From positions 5,153,501 to 5,217,500 of the forward strand of contig NZ_AP019860.1 of the NCBI RefSeq assembly GCF_009002475.1: 64,000 nucleotides of DNA. The letters run 5' to 3'. The position numbers and the translations under genes were made by a program. The notes beneath the pieces are model-generated. The model saw only the letters and a list, made by a program, of their open reading frames with translations, had not been told where the DNA came from and made no database searches. Of the stretch, positions 25,965-34,640 are shown one piece after another; position 1 is the first letter of the stretch; every line of letters begins with the position of its first letter. The stretch comes from Candidatus Uabimicrobium amorphum. GTDB lineage: Bacteria > Planctomycetota > Uabimicrobiia > Uabimicrobiales > Uabimicrobiaceae.

Positions 25965-28185
25965 CATGAACAAATCAGAAATGAACCTACCAGCTTTTGC
26001 AACTTCTAATCCAATGTTATCGTCTGTTACTGAGGAGTTTCGCCCCGAAGTAGACTCTGAGATGAGTCTACTCAGTTATTGGGCGATTTTACGCAAACAC
26101 TTAATTCTTGTGGCATTTTGTGGAGTAGTTGGTGCGATTACCGCAGTTTTTTATACTTCGCGATTACCGAATATGTATCGTGCAGGAGCCTCTGTTGCGG
26201 TAATCAAACCTACTAAAAATACGCAAGGTTTGCCAGTGAATCAGACGTATTATTCCAAACGTTTATCCACTCAAGTTGCCATTTTGCAAAGCCGCGCGAT
26301 GGCGAAAAAAGTAATCGAACGTTTGCCTGAGGCAATTTGTCTATCATTTTTTGGTCGAGAACGCACCGATGTGACCGCAGGGCAACTTTTGAGAACAATT
26401 TCCGTTGCTGTAGGGGATGGTACCGATATTCTATATATCACTTGTCGCGGTAAAAATGCAGAAAATGTTGCGTATATTGCAAATTTATACGTGGATGTTT
26501 TTGTCGACGAAAATGAGCGAGAAATAAAAAATGCCCAAGATAAACTACTAAATTGGTTGAAACAGGTAGTTCCTAATTTAGAAAAGAAAATACGCGAAAA
26601 ACGCGATATACTCATCAAACTACAGCAAGAGTATCCCGAAATTCGCACATACAACTTAGAGAAAGAAGGGCGAGCGATTTCAAGGGTTGAGGCTGCGAAA
26701 AGCGATTTATACGAGCTGGAAAGATCGATGTACGATGTAAAACTGCGCTACGGTAAATGTCAGGAAGTAAAGAAAAAAAAGAGTCTTGAGGCAATTTTGT
26801 CTTCTGATTTGTTTGTTCAAAATGCGATGATTGACGACTTGCAAAAGAAAAAATTTTTATATGAAAATCAATTACGTGATTTAAAAACGCGCTACAAGCC
26901 GGCACATCCTAGTATCAAGAAGACAATCAACAATATTGCACAAGTCAAAAAACAAATATTCCACTATGCAAAACGCATCATTATGCAAGAGGAAGAAAAA
27001 TATGAGAACTTTAAATCCAGAAGAGCGTACTATCAAAAAAAACTCAAAGAATTAGAAGAGCAAAATTTAGCTTTTCATCAAAAAATTTTGATGTACGAAG
27101 ACATCAACGCTGAGGTGGCGGCACTTCGCGACCGCTATAACGACTACCGCGAAAAAATGAAAGAATATGATAGTCAACGTTCTTACCAGTTCGATATTTT
27201 GAACCCCATTGATAGCGCCGGGATCCCCGGCCGTCCTTTCAGTCCTAATCGAACGCAGAATTATTTGGTGGGGACTTTCCTCGGTGTTATGTTGGGGGTT
27301 ATTTTTGTATTTTTAATTGAATTTCTCGATCAAAGCATCAAAACCGTGGAGGAAGTCCAACAACTTACACCTGCGCGCATCATGGGATTTATTCCGTTTA
27401 TTTCACCAAAAATTTTCATGGGAAAGACAACACATGTTGTCGAAGAGAAAGAAAATACCAATGTTGCAGAAGCTTTCCGTGCCATTAGTACTTCTATTTT
27501 CTTTGCCGAAGAGCAAACCAAAAACAAGACCTTTGTGATTACAAGCGCATTAGCCCAAGACGGAAAAACAACTATTTTTTGCAATTTGGCACTGATGATG
27601 GCAAAAGCCGGGCACAAAGTATTGTTGATAGATGGTGATTTGCGTAGGCCGCGTTTACGAAGGCTTTTTGAACTTCCACAGGGAGAGGGTTTTACCGAGC
27701 TTCTAAGGAGAGATGTTAGCTCGGAAGAGGTCGTACACAAAATCAATGAAAACCTATCGTGTATTACCTCAGGAAAGATACCGGCAGATCCTTACGAAAC
27801 AATCCATAATAGTCACATAAAAGAGTTGATCCGTGAGCTGGAACATGAGTATGACTACATTTTGATTGATGCACCTCCTATTGGGATCACAACAGATGCT
27901 CTTCTTTTAGGAAAAAAATTAGGAGGCCTACTGTTCGCGATTACCGTGCATCGAACACCTAAGCGCATGGTAAAGCAATTGATACATCGCATGCAGACTT
28001 TGGACATTGAATTGAGTGGTTTGATTCTAAACGATGTGAAGGGGTCATATTCTTCACAACTAAGTTACTACAATTACTATGGACTCTACTACAGTAAATC
28101 TTATTATACGCGTGGACTGAATAAAAATCCACTAGGCCGAAATTCCAAAATAAACCCGCTTGTTGACAATACAAAAAAGAGTTAA
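25957..28185 (+). CDS. Exopolysaccharide chain-length regulator fused to BY-kinase
   Basis: A 742-residue protein with an N-terminal Wzz domain and a C-terminal bacterial tyrosine autokinase. Transmembrane helices lie at about 48-68 and 428-450, enclosing a large periplasmic coiled-coil region (about 190-400) with the PxxP-type segment AGIPGRPFSPNR before the second helix. The kinase has Walker A SALAQDGKTT (Lys537), Walker A' VLLIDGDLRRPRL, Walker B YILIDAPP, and a Tyr-rich tail (SYYNYYGLYYSKSYY) typical of phosphorylated tyrosine clusters. It controls polymerisation and export of surface polysaccharide. An in-frame ATG at 25966 is an alternative start. It overlaps the TPR gene, and the rfbA/rfbB genes at 5-7 kb could supply precursor. 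Confidence 0.93.
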   Translation: MDNMNKSEMNLPAFATSNPMLSSVTEEFRPEVDSEMSLLSYWAILRKHLILVAFCGVVGAITAVFYTSRLPNMYRAGASVAVIKPTKNTQGLPVNQTYYSKRLSTQVAILQSRAMAKKVIERLPEAICLSFFGRERTDVTAGQLLRTISVAVGDGTDILYITCRGKNAENVAYIANLYVDVFVDENEREIKNAQDKLLNWLKQVVPNLEKKIREKRDILIKLQQEYPEIRTYNLEKEGRAISRVEAAKSDLYELERSMYDVKLRYGKCQEVKKKKSLEAILSSDLFVQNAMIDDLQKKKFLYENQLRDLKTRYKPAHPSIKKTINNIAQVKKQIFHYAKRIIMQEEEKYENFKSRRAYYQKKLKELEEQNLAFHQKILMYEDINAEVAALRDRYNDYREKMKEYDSQRSYQFDILNPIDSAGIPGRPFSPNRTQNYLVGTFLGVMLGVIFVFLIEFLDQSIKTVEEVQQLTPARIMGFIPFISPKIFMGKTTHVVEEKENTNVAEAFRAISTSIFFAEEQTKNKTFVITSALAQDGKTTIFCNLALMMAKAGHKVLLIDGDLRRPRLRRLFELPQGEGFTELLRRDVSSEEVVHKINENLSCITSGKIPADPYETIHNSHIKELIRELEHEYDYILIDAPPIGITTDALLLGKKLGGLLFAITVHRTPKRMVKQLIHRMQTLDIELSGLILNDVKGSYSSQLSYYNYYGLYYSKSYYTRGLNKNPLGRNSKINPLVDNTKKS

Positions 28186-28198
28186 TGGAGTGAAGTTG

Positions 28199-28232
28199 CA
28201 GTGTCATGAATTTTTGTAAATTCACGACACTG
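28199..28232 (+). terminator. Hairpin after the BY-kinase gene
   Basis: CAGTGTCATGAATTT (28199-28213) pairs with AAATTCACGACACTG (28218-28232) with one mismatch over a four-base loop, 13 bases after the stop. It lacks a long T-run on the plus strand, so it may be a 3'-end stabilising hairpin rather than a strong terminator. Confidence 0.5.
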
Positions 28233-28262
28233 TAATAATGGAAATTTCGATAGACTTAGAAT

Positions 28263-28520
28263 TTAACTCGCGGAGCTATCTTCCCCTTTGGTATCCACCT
28301 TATCTACTTTTGGGTTTTTTTCCATTAGTTTTTCTTTGAAAACTATTCCAAAAGTCAAAACAGCCACAAATTGAAAACCATTATTCATTGCATTCGTAAA
28401 CATTTGTAGGTATAGCGAGTAGTCTTTTGCTCCTAAAACGCAGCAACAGGTTATTGCAAATCCATATAGCCCAATGAAAATGCAGTAGTAGCTAATATAC
28501 TTTTGTAATAAATGTAACAT
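28263..28520 (-). CDS. Small two-TM membrane protein
   Basis: An 85-residue protein with two hydrophobic helices (about residues 9-30 and 44-62) and a charged, Lys/Asp/Ser-rich cytoplasmic tail. ATG at 28520 follows AAAGGAC at good distance. The first helix contains a Cys cluster (TCCCVLG). No family recognised; it stands alone, convergent with the BY-kinase gene. Confidence 0.6.
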   Translation of the reverse strand: MLHLLQKYISYYCIFIGLYGFAITCCCVLGAKDYSLYLQMFTNAMNNGFQFVAVLTFGIVFKEKLMEKNPKVDKVDTKGEDSSAS

Positions 28521-28660
28521 AAAAGTCCTTTTAATATTGAATGTGTCAGTAGGTTTTTATAAGTTACTGACAATTACAGATGAAATCGAGCCTGACAGCC
28601 ATGCGCGTAAGCGGGAAACCAGCTTTAAAAAAAAAGATTTACGTTGATGTGAATTATGAA

Positions 28661-28778
28661 AATCGTAATCGTGACCGTCACCGTAGCCGTAATCGTCGCC
28701 GTGACCGTGACCTTGACCGAAAAAATCGGTTACAACTACGGTAACGATCACGACTACGGATTACGGTCAAGGTCACGA
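28661..28778. repeat. Hexamer-based inverted repeat (cruciform), copy 2
   Basis: The left arm (28661-28720) consists of six-base units AATCGT, GACCGT, CACCGT, AGCCGT, CGCCGT and so on, ending GACCGA. After AAAAA the right arm (28726-28778) has the complementary series TCGGTT, ACGGTA, ACGACT, ACGGAT. It has the same architecture as 15883-15988 but a different unit order. The 354-base intergenic gap 28521-28874 holds only this element and a terminator-like hairpin; reading frames through it are repeat artefacts. Confidence 0.85.
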
Positions 28779-28827
28779 AAATTCGGTGCAACACTTGAAT
28801 GTAAAAGCTTTATTTTAAAAGAATTAC

Positions 28828-28869
28828 AAAAAACCTACCCCTGACAACTGTTTCCTGGGGATTTGGTTT
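28828..28869 (-). terminator. Probable terminator of the large repeat protein gene
   Basis: Read on the minus strand, AAACC/CCCC and GGGG/GGTTTTTT segments pair around AGGAAACAGTTGTCA, followed by a T-run, immediately after the stop of the 1106-residue gene. The stem is interrupted. Confidence 0.5.
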
Positions 28870-28874
28870 GAGAG

Positions 28875-31800
28875 TTACTTATACATATAAGGGTTACGAC
28901 GATTAATAATAAATACAATTGTTGCGATCGCATACTTTCGAGAAGCAATTTTCATGCTGATTTGACCCCAATCGCCTTTTAGATTGTAACCATAAACCTT
29001 ACCGTTGTCTCTAAATTCGGCAATAACTCCCCATGAACTGCTACCATGATAGCCTCTCACGGCTTTCTCTTCTATGGTAGCGACATGTGACCATGAGGAA
29101 CCCCTGTAACCCCATATGCGTCCGTCTTCACGAAATTCACCGATGTGCATCCAGGAATCATCGCGGTAGCCGTAGACTTTTCCGTTGTCTTTAAATTCAG
29201 CGATTTGCGTCCATGAACCTTTGTGATAACCATAGACCTTGCCGCTGCTATATACAGAGGCAATGGAAGTATATGTCGTTGAATTGTGAAACTTGTGGAA
29301 AAGCCAGTCGTGAACTTCTCCTCCGCCACGTTCTTCGACCAACTTTTTGGTCAATTTTCCTGCGGCATCAAATAAATAAGTATGGTGTTCATTTACGTAT
29401 TTACTTTTTTTCTTAACATATAGCCAACGTGTGTACTTGGGTTTTTCTTCTCGCTCTGTGGGATACTCTTCTTTCCATTCTTTGTACACAACGCTTTGTT
29501 CACCACTTAGGCTATTTTCAAAATTTTCTTTGGCAATACGCGCTTGTTTTTCCGCCTCTAATTTTTTTTGCTCAATCGCTTGGATGTTTTGTTGTATTAG
29601 AGCGTCGATTTGAGCTTGTTTTTGCTTGAATTCCGCAGCAAAGTTGTTGTCCATTTCGGCAAAACTTTTTACCGCTTCGTAAGTGTTTTGTGCGGTCTTT
29701 TGTTGCTCTTCTGGGTCCATTTCTTTTGCTTGCAACACACTAAAGAGCATTTCTAATTTTTGTTTGCCTAAGGGACTACTGTATTTCACAACCGCGGCGC
29801 GATTTTTTTCATTACGTTTTGCAAGTGCGACGATGTGCTCCCATTTTTTGGAATTCCAATAAGAGAAGTTTTTGTCCATCGACTTGGTGTCCTTGAACGC
29901 TGCCTGGCAAGCTTTTTCTACGACTTTAATTTGCTGTTCTTCTACATACTTCTTTAATTCCGGAGAATTACCAGCGTATTCTTCGGCCCACTTTACATTG
30001 GGTAAAATCCAATTCAAGTAGTCTTTTTCTGTGGCTTGTAATGCCGCTTGTATTGATTTTTCCACGGCGAGCTTTCGTGTTTTTTGCGCACTACTTTGGT
30101 GCTGTGCAATGAGCTTTTTAAAGTAGGGAGCTTCTGCGAAAGGTTGAATGATATCGATAGCTTGTTGATATTTTTTTAAAGCATCTTTGAATGAAGTGTT
30201 TTCGCTAAAATGGGAGAATTGTTTTGCCGATTCTCGCGACTCATCGGCACTTTTACCCAAAAGAAGTGACTGCTGAATAATCACAACAACTTTCATCTCG
30301 GGAATGGTTTTTTTATACTGTTGCACCAAAGAAACGTAGCGCTGTTCAGCTTTTTGAAATATGGGATGGTCGGCGTAAGAACGCTTTTCTTGTTGTAAGG
30401 TTTCCGCAATTTTATTTAGACGAAAATCAATTTGTCGCATAATGGAACGCAAGGTGTCTTCGGGACTACGGCTAGAGGTAATTTGCGTAGCGTAGTTCTT
30501 TAGTGTCGTTTCTACTTCTTTCATGTAACCTCTAGACCACGCCAACGAATTTTCTACACTTCTGTTTAATTCTTTGGCCTTTATTTCTTTGAGACTTTTT
30601 TGTAAAAATTCTGTCACATCAACAAGTTGTGTAAATTTTGCGATTTGCTCTGGGTAATTTTTCGCATTTTTGCTCAACACTTCGATATGAGGTGTGGCTT
30701 CTTTCATTTTTTGCTCAAGTTGTTGTAGAAGATACGAAAAACGCTGAGAAGACACTTTTTGTCCGCTTTGAATTTCCTTTTGGATTTGCAAACCTTGGTT
30801 GATATGTCTTTTGGCAAAACTAAATGTACTGCGCAGACGCGAAACAGCATTTTTTTCTGCTGCACTTGGTTGTTGCGTTTGTTGATTTTGCTGTGTGGTT
30901 TGCGTGTTTGTATTTTGTGGTGCTGCATTTGCCAGTTCGTTATATGCGGCAAGCATTTTTTTGACCTCTACGTTGTCGCGAACACTTTGTAATCTCTTGA
31001 TAAAGCCGTCAACATAACGAAGTTGACTTTTTCGTGAAGCCACGTCTGAGTAGCCTCGTGCGCGGTTGATATAGTAGTATGCCTGGCGTAAATCGTTTTT
31101 CTGCTGAGGGTTTAGTTCTTTTGGAGTATTGGGATTATTGTTTTGATTCTGATTTTGTGTATTGTTTTGTACTGTATTTTGTGGTGGTGTGGTGTTGGCC
31201 TTGGCCAATTCGTTGTATTTATTAAGCATTTCTTGTACTTCGGCGTTTTCACGAACACTCTGTAGTCTTTTTATGAACCCGTCGGCGTATGCGAGTTGAC
31301 GTTTTCGCGATGCGGGGCTTGAGAAACTTCGCGCACGATCAATGTAGTAATTGGCCTGGCGTAGATCACTTTTTTGTTGAGGATTTAAACCTTTAGGAGT
31401 ATTCTGGCTATTATTTTGATTTTGGTTTTGTGTATTGTTCTGTGCGGTGTTTTGCTTTGGAGTAACCGTTGCCAAGAGCTTATCATAAAATTCGGTTAAT
31501 TTTTTGACATTTTGTTCTTGAGGGATTTGTTGTTGTAACTGCTGTAAATATCCCAAGGCATTTTTTAGTTGCTGCTTGCGCGCGGATACATTTGTAGATC
31601 TACCTGCGCGGTTTAAGTAATAAGCGGCTTTTTGAATATTGTATTTTTGCGCTGCGGTTACTTTAATTGGTTGCTGCTGTTGTGGTTGTTTTTGTTGCTG
31701 AGGTTGCTGCTGGCCAAGAAGATATTTTATGCTGGAAATGGCTTTTTCACCTTCTTGTATCAAAGAAGCATTGCCGTTGGCGTCTTTGAGCGTTTGCACT

Positions 31801-32195
31801 TGTTGTTGAATTGTTTGTAATGAAGAAGTCAAATAACTTTTTTGCCAATCGGGAACTTGTGTTGGGCTTTTATACTTGCTTATTCTACTTTGTACACCGC
31901 GTAGTGAAAATTTTAACTTGCTTTCAACATCGGCGACAGTAATTTTTTGCTGTATATTTTGGAAACGTTGTTGCAGATTTTTTACCTGTTCGTTGTCTGG
32001 CTTGCTATTTACAAGTGACTCTACGATACTTTTTGCATAGCGCACGTAATTTTTCATAATTGATACGTGTGTTGCTTTTTCTGCTTTTTCAAGATAGCCA
32101 TTGGCTGTTTTTAATTGACTTTTTTGTGAAGAGTTTAAATCCTCCGCTGTGATCATCGTTGTGAAGATCAGAAATAACAAAAAAGCATTTCTCAT
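28875..32195 (-). CDS. Large secreted repeat protein with Q/N-rich linkers and C-terminal YGY repeats
   Basis: An 1106-residue protein with signal peptide (MRNAFLLFLIFTTMITA). Residues 20-430 hold four helical repeats of about 80-100 residues (core: QKxxLRQAxYYIDRAR...RLQSVRENxEVxxML) separated by Gln/Asn-rich linkers. Residues 430-920 are long charged helices, probably coiled coil. Residues about 985-1085 hold five or six short repeats of 17-20 residues with core GKVYGYxxxSWxxIAEF, a WG-repeat-like beta module. ATG at 32195 follows AAGGATG. It is likely an exported surface or periplasmic structural protein. Family not recognised as a whole; the repeats suggest growth by internal duplication. 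Confidence 0.8.
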   Translation of the reverse strand: MRNAFLLFLIFTTMITAEDLNSSQKSQLKTANGYLEKAEKATHVSIMKNYVRYAKSIVESLVNSKPDNEQVKNLQQRFQNIQQKITVADVESKLKFSLRGVQSRISKYKSPTQVPDWQKSYLTSSLQTIQQQVQTLKDANGNASLIQEGEKAISSIKYLLGQQQPQQQKQPQQQQPIKVTAAQKYNIQKAAYYLNRAGRSTNVSARKQQLKNALGYLQQLQQQIPQEQNVKKLTEFYDKLLATVTPKQNTAQNNTQNQNQNNSQNTPKGLNPQQKSDLRQANYYIDRARSFSSPASRKRQLAYADGFIKRLQSVRENAEVQEMLNKYNELAKANTTPPQNTVQNNTQNQNQNNNPNTPKELNPQQKNDLRQAYYYINRARGYSDVASRKSQLRYVDGFIKRLQSVRDNVEVKKMLAAYNELANAAPQNTNTQTTQQNQQTQQPSAAEKNAVSRLRSTFSFAKRHINQGLQIQKEIQSGQKVSSQRFSYLLQQLEQKMKEATPHIEVLSKNAKNYPEQIAKFTQLVDVTEFLQKSLKEIKAKELNRSVENSLAWSRGYMKEVETTLKNYATQITSSRSPEDTLRSIMRQIDFRLNKIAETLQQEKRSYADHPIFQKAEQRYVSLVQQYKKTIPEMKVVVIIQQSLLLGKSADESRESAKQFSHFSENTSFKDALKKYQQAIDIIQPFAEAPYFKKLIAQHQSSAQKTRKLAVEKSIQAALQATEKDYLNWILPNVKWAEEYAGNSPELKKYVEEQQIKVVEKACQAAFKDTKSMDKNFSYWNSKKWEHIVALAKRNEKNRAAVVKYSSPLGKQKLEMLFSVLQAKEMDPEEQQKTAQNTYEAVKSFAEMDNNFAAEFKQKQAQIDALIQQNIQAIEQKKLEAEKQARIAKENFENSLSGEQSVVYKEWKEEYPTEREEKPKYTRWLYVKKKSKYVNEHHTYLFDAAGKLTKKLVEERGGGEVHDWLFHKFHNSTTYTSIASVYSSGKVYGYHKGSWTQIAEFKDNGKVYGYRDDSWMHIGEFREDGRIWGYRGSSWSHVATIEEKAVRGYHGSSSWGVIAEFRDNGKVYGYNLKGDWGQISMKIASRKYAIATIVFIINRRNPYMYK

Positions 32196-32325
32196 AAAAT
32201 TTACATCCTTAAATCAAAATTATTTTTTTCATCTTGGAAAAACCGCAAGAATCGGGTCGATTTTATACTTTAACATAAATTAGAATACGTCTAACAACAT
32301 AAAATGTTTGAGGAGTTAAAATCTC

Positions 32326-33135
32326 ATGGAGAAAAAAACAGATTATCAGGTTATTGAAAAAGCGTTGCTATTTATCGAAGATAATTTTCGCTCGCAGCCA
32401 AATTTGGGGGAGGTGGCGAAACACGTTCATCTAAGTGAATATCATTTTCAACGCCTATTTCGTCGTTGGGCAGGGGTAACCCCCAAAAGGTTTATGCAAT
32501 TTATATCCAAAGAACATGCAAAAAAATTATTAGAAGAGTCGCGTAGTATTTTGTCTACGGCTTACGATACAGGATTATCAGGATCTAGCAGACTTCACGA
32601 TTTATTTGTGACATATGAAGGGGTTACACCTGGGGAATACAAGTCTTTTGGAAAAAATGTTACCATTTATTATGGCGTTTATCCTACAATTTTTGGGGAG
32701 TGCTCTGTGGCAATGACAGATCGCGGAATATGCGAGATGCATTTTGCGTTTGAGGAGTTTTATACATATCTTTGTCGCAAATGGAAGTCCGCAAATCTTG
32801 TGGAAGATAACAAGCGAGTCGCGTGTGTTGTACAGAAAATTTTTTATAATAAAAATTCTACACATCTTTTATTATGCGGGACTAAATTTCAGATTAAAGT
32901 TTGGGAAGCGCTACTGCAAATCCCCCAGGGAACAGTGGTTTGTTATTCTGATATAGCCCGTTATTTGGGGAACGAAAAATCTGTGAGAGCTGTGGCAAGC
33001 GCGATTGCAAAAAATCCAATAGCTTTCTTAGTCCCTTGCCATCGTGTTATCCGTAAAATGGGTTATTTTAATAATTACCGTTGGGGTAAGGTCCGAAAGA
33101 AAGCTATTTTGGGTTGGGAAATAGCGCAGAGCTAA
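32326..33135 (+). CDS. AraC-type regulator fused to O6-methylguanine-DNA methyltransferase (Ada-like)
   Basis: A 269-residue protein. Residues 8-105 are an AraC-type double helix-turn-helix (LGEVAKHVHLSEYHFQRLFRR...GVTPGEYK). Residues about 110-265 are an Ogt/Ada methyltransferase domain with the suicide Cys238 in FLVPCHRVI, the DNA-binding segment around VRAVASAIAKNP, and YRWGKVRKKAIL at the end. The N-terminal zinc phosphotriester-repair domain of E. coli Ada is absent, so the usual methyl-phosphate trigger is missing. It would repair O6-alkylguanine and perhaps activate repair genes by another signal. ATG follows GAGGAG. Monocistronic, ending at a terminator. Confidence 0.92.
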   Translation: MEKKTDYQVIEKALLFIEDNFRSQPNLGEVAKHVHLSEYHFQRLFRRWAGVTPKRFMQFISKEHAKKLLEESRSILSTAYDTGLSGSSRLHDLFVTYEGVTPGEYKSFGKNVTIYYGVYPTIFGECSVAMTDRGICEMHFAFEEFYTYLCRKWKSANLVEDNKRVACVVQKIFYNKNSTHLLLCGTKFQIKVWEALLQIPQGTVVCYSDIARYLGNEKSVRAVASAIAKNPIAFLVPCHRVIRKMGYFNNYRWGKVRKKAILGWEIAQS

Positions 33136-33141
33136 AAATGC

Positions 33142-33167
33142 AAAAGCAATACATTGGTATTGCTTTT
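33142..33167. terminator. Intrinsic terminator between ada-like and pilZ genes
   Basis: AAAAGCAATAC (33142-33152) pairs perfectly with GTATTGCTTTT (33157-33167) over ATTG, with A/T runs flanking both sides, between convergent genes. Confidence 0.75.
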
Positions 33168-33184
33168 ATTAGGGGGGATTCACC

Positions 33185-33541
33185 CTAATCTAGGGAAGTT
33201 GTTTCACGTAAGAATTTTTCCAAGACTAATTCGTTACCGCGTGATATATTTTCAAAACGAATGCCTACCTCCGAAAAACCTTCTTTACTCGCAGCGATAT
33301 GTGCAATGGCTGCAGGTACTTCAATAACGGCTTCTTCCAAGGCAATGTACAGATAAAGTTCATCTTTTGGAATTTTATCATTTGGTACTTCTAACTTAAT
33401 CCCTTTAAGTGAGATATCTAAAGTTCTGCCTAATCCTTCTACTTTAGCATTTTGCTCTTCATCCATATATTGATACGACACAAAATTGATCGAATCTATT
33501 CTGGATACTGATCTTCTGTCTTTTGGATCATTTCCTGTCAT
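33185..33541 (-). CDS. PilZ-domain protein
   Basis: A 118-residue single PilZ domain. The cyclic-di-GMP-binding signature is present: RRSVSR (Arg9, Arg10, Arg14) and, about 30 residues later, DISLKG (Asp42, Ser44, Gly47). Such stand-alone domains relay c-di-GMP levels to motility or surface-polysaccharide machinery. It overlaps the 3' end of the upstream lipoprotein gene by 14 bases, so both are expressed together. No diguanylate cyclase or phosphodiesterase is in the window. Confidence 0.85.
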   Translation of the reverse strand: MTGNDPKDRRSVSRIDSINFVSYQYMDEEQNAKVEGLGRTLDISLKGIKLEVPNDKIPKDELYLYIALEEAVIEVPAAIAHIAASKEGFSEVGIRFENISRGNELVLEKFLRETTSLD

Positions 33542-34355
33542 AATAATTACCTATAAAAGAAAAAATGGTTTTTGCTTTTTGCTTGTCTCTAGCCACGGCG
33601 TCGTTTTGTTTTAAGACTTTTAAGATAATTGATCTATTATGATATAAAGTACCAAGAACATGCATGCGTTGCAATGAAATTTGTTTTTTTTTGTCGATGA
33701 TGCGTTGAACATCATTGATGAGTTCACTTAATATGGATATTGCTTTTTTAAATTCACTTTTTTTTGTTGCTTGTTTCGCTTGCGCATCTAAGTCATTGAG
33801 CATCCACTTCATTTGCGATGTGTGCTTTTTAGGATCGAGAAAATGACGTAATTGCGAAATGTTACTCTGTGGTATAGATAACTGTTTTTGGTAAAAAATA
33901 TAATTGATCTCGCGATCTTCGAAAGTGAATCTCACCGGGTACGTTTCGACAAAAGCATCGTAGGTAAATTTCTCTTCGATGGGCATACTGGCAAAACCAT
34001 TGCGAAATTTTAATTTTGTGCGCGTTTTTTGGATAACATTTTTTTTGGCCGGTTCTACGTAAAGGGTAATGAGCAGTTGTGCTTCGTCTTCTTCTACATT
34101 TTGTAACTGGGGCAAGTTTTTTCGCACGGAAGCAATGACGTCGCTGGTGACTTTTTGCGTAGGAAGTTTACTTTTGTTTTGTATTTGTAAATGAAAATTC
34201 TTTATTTCTTTGGGTAACGTGACTTGTGGAACAAAATGGCGCACGGTGAGTTTCATCACTTGTGTTTGCGGTCTATTGCTACAAGAAATACAAAAACACA
34301 CAAACACAAATAACAAATTTATGATATAATATTTAAAAATTCGAAAACATACCAT
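33528..34355 (-). CDS. Lipoprotein of unknown function
   Basis: A 275-residue predicted lipoprotein; the hydrophobic N-terminus ends in a lipobox (FCISC, Cys25). The mature protein is basic, with beta-type segments (residues 35-160) followed by helices (160-275). I recognise no family. Overlap with the PilZ gene suggests a c-di-GMP-linked envelope function, which is inference from context only. Confidence 0.65.
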   Translation of the reverse strand: MVCFRIFKYYIINLLFVFVCFCISCSNRPQTQVMKLTVRHFVPQVTLPKEIKNFHLQIQNKSKLPTQKVTSDVIASVRKNLPQLQNVEEDEAQLLITLYVEPAKKNVIQKTRTKLKFRNGFASMPIEEKFTYDAFVETYPVRFTFEDREINYIFYQKQLSIPQSNISQLRHFLDPKKHTSQMKWMLNDLDAQAKQATKKSEFKKAISILSELINDVQRIIDKKKQISLQRMHVLGTLYHNRSIILKVLKQNDAVARDKQKAKTIFSFIGNYYDRK

Positions 34356-34640
34356 GATATTTTATCCCACAGAGATGCTATTTGTTCTTTGATAATGACA
34401 AAAGAGTCTTGGCGTGTCACTCACAACTAATTTGTGGCTGTGACATCGCAATTGGTAAAGGTTATGATCTATGACTTGAGACCTCATTGTATAGCACATT
34501 TTAACATATTAATAAGGTGTTGCAATGTTCACGAAATACTTTTTGGTAACAACCGAGATTAAACACAAAACAATACAAAGACCGTTTCATCTCTTAAAAC
34601 AGGGATATGTTCCTGATTTCCTGGGGAAAGGGGAAATAAA

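Noticed and set aside
28661..28778. Possible CRISPR array
   Set aside because: Units are six bases and contiguous with no spacers; no cas genes are in the window.
28557..28844. Two short frames (Gly/Asp/His-rich on minus, Val/Thr-rich on plus) at 28.6-28.8 kb
   Set aside because: Both are products of the hexamer inverted repeat and lack ribosome sites.
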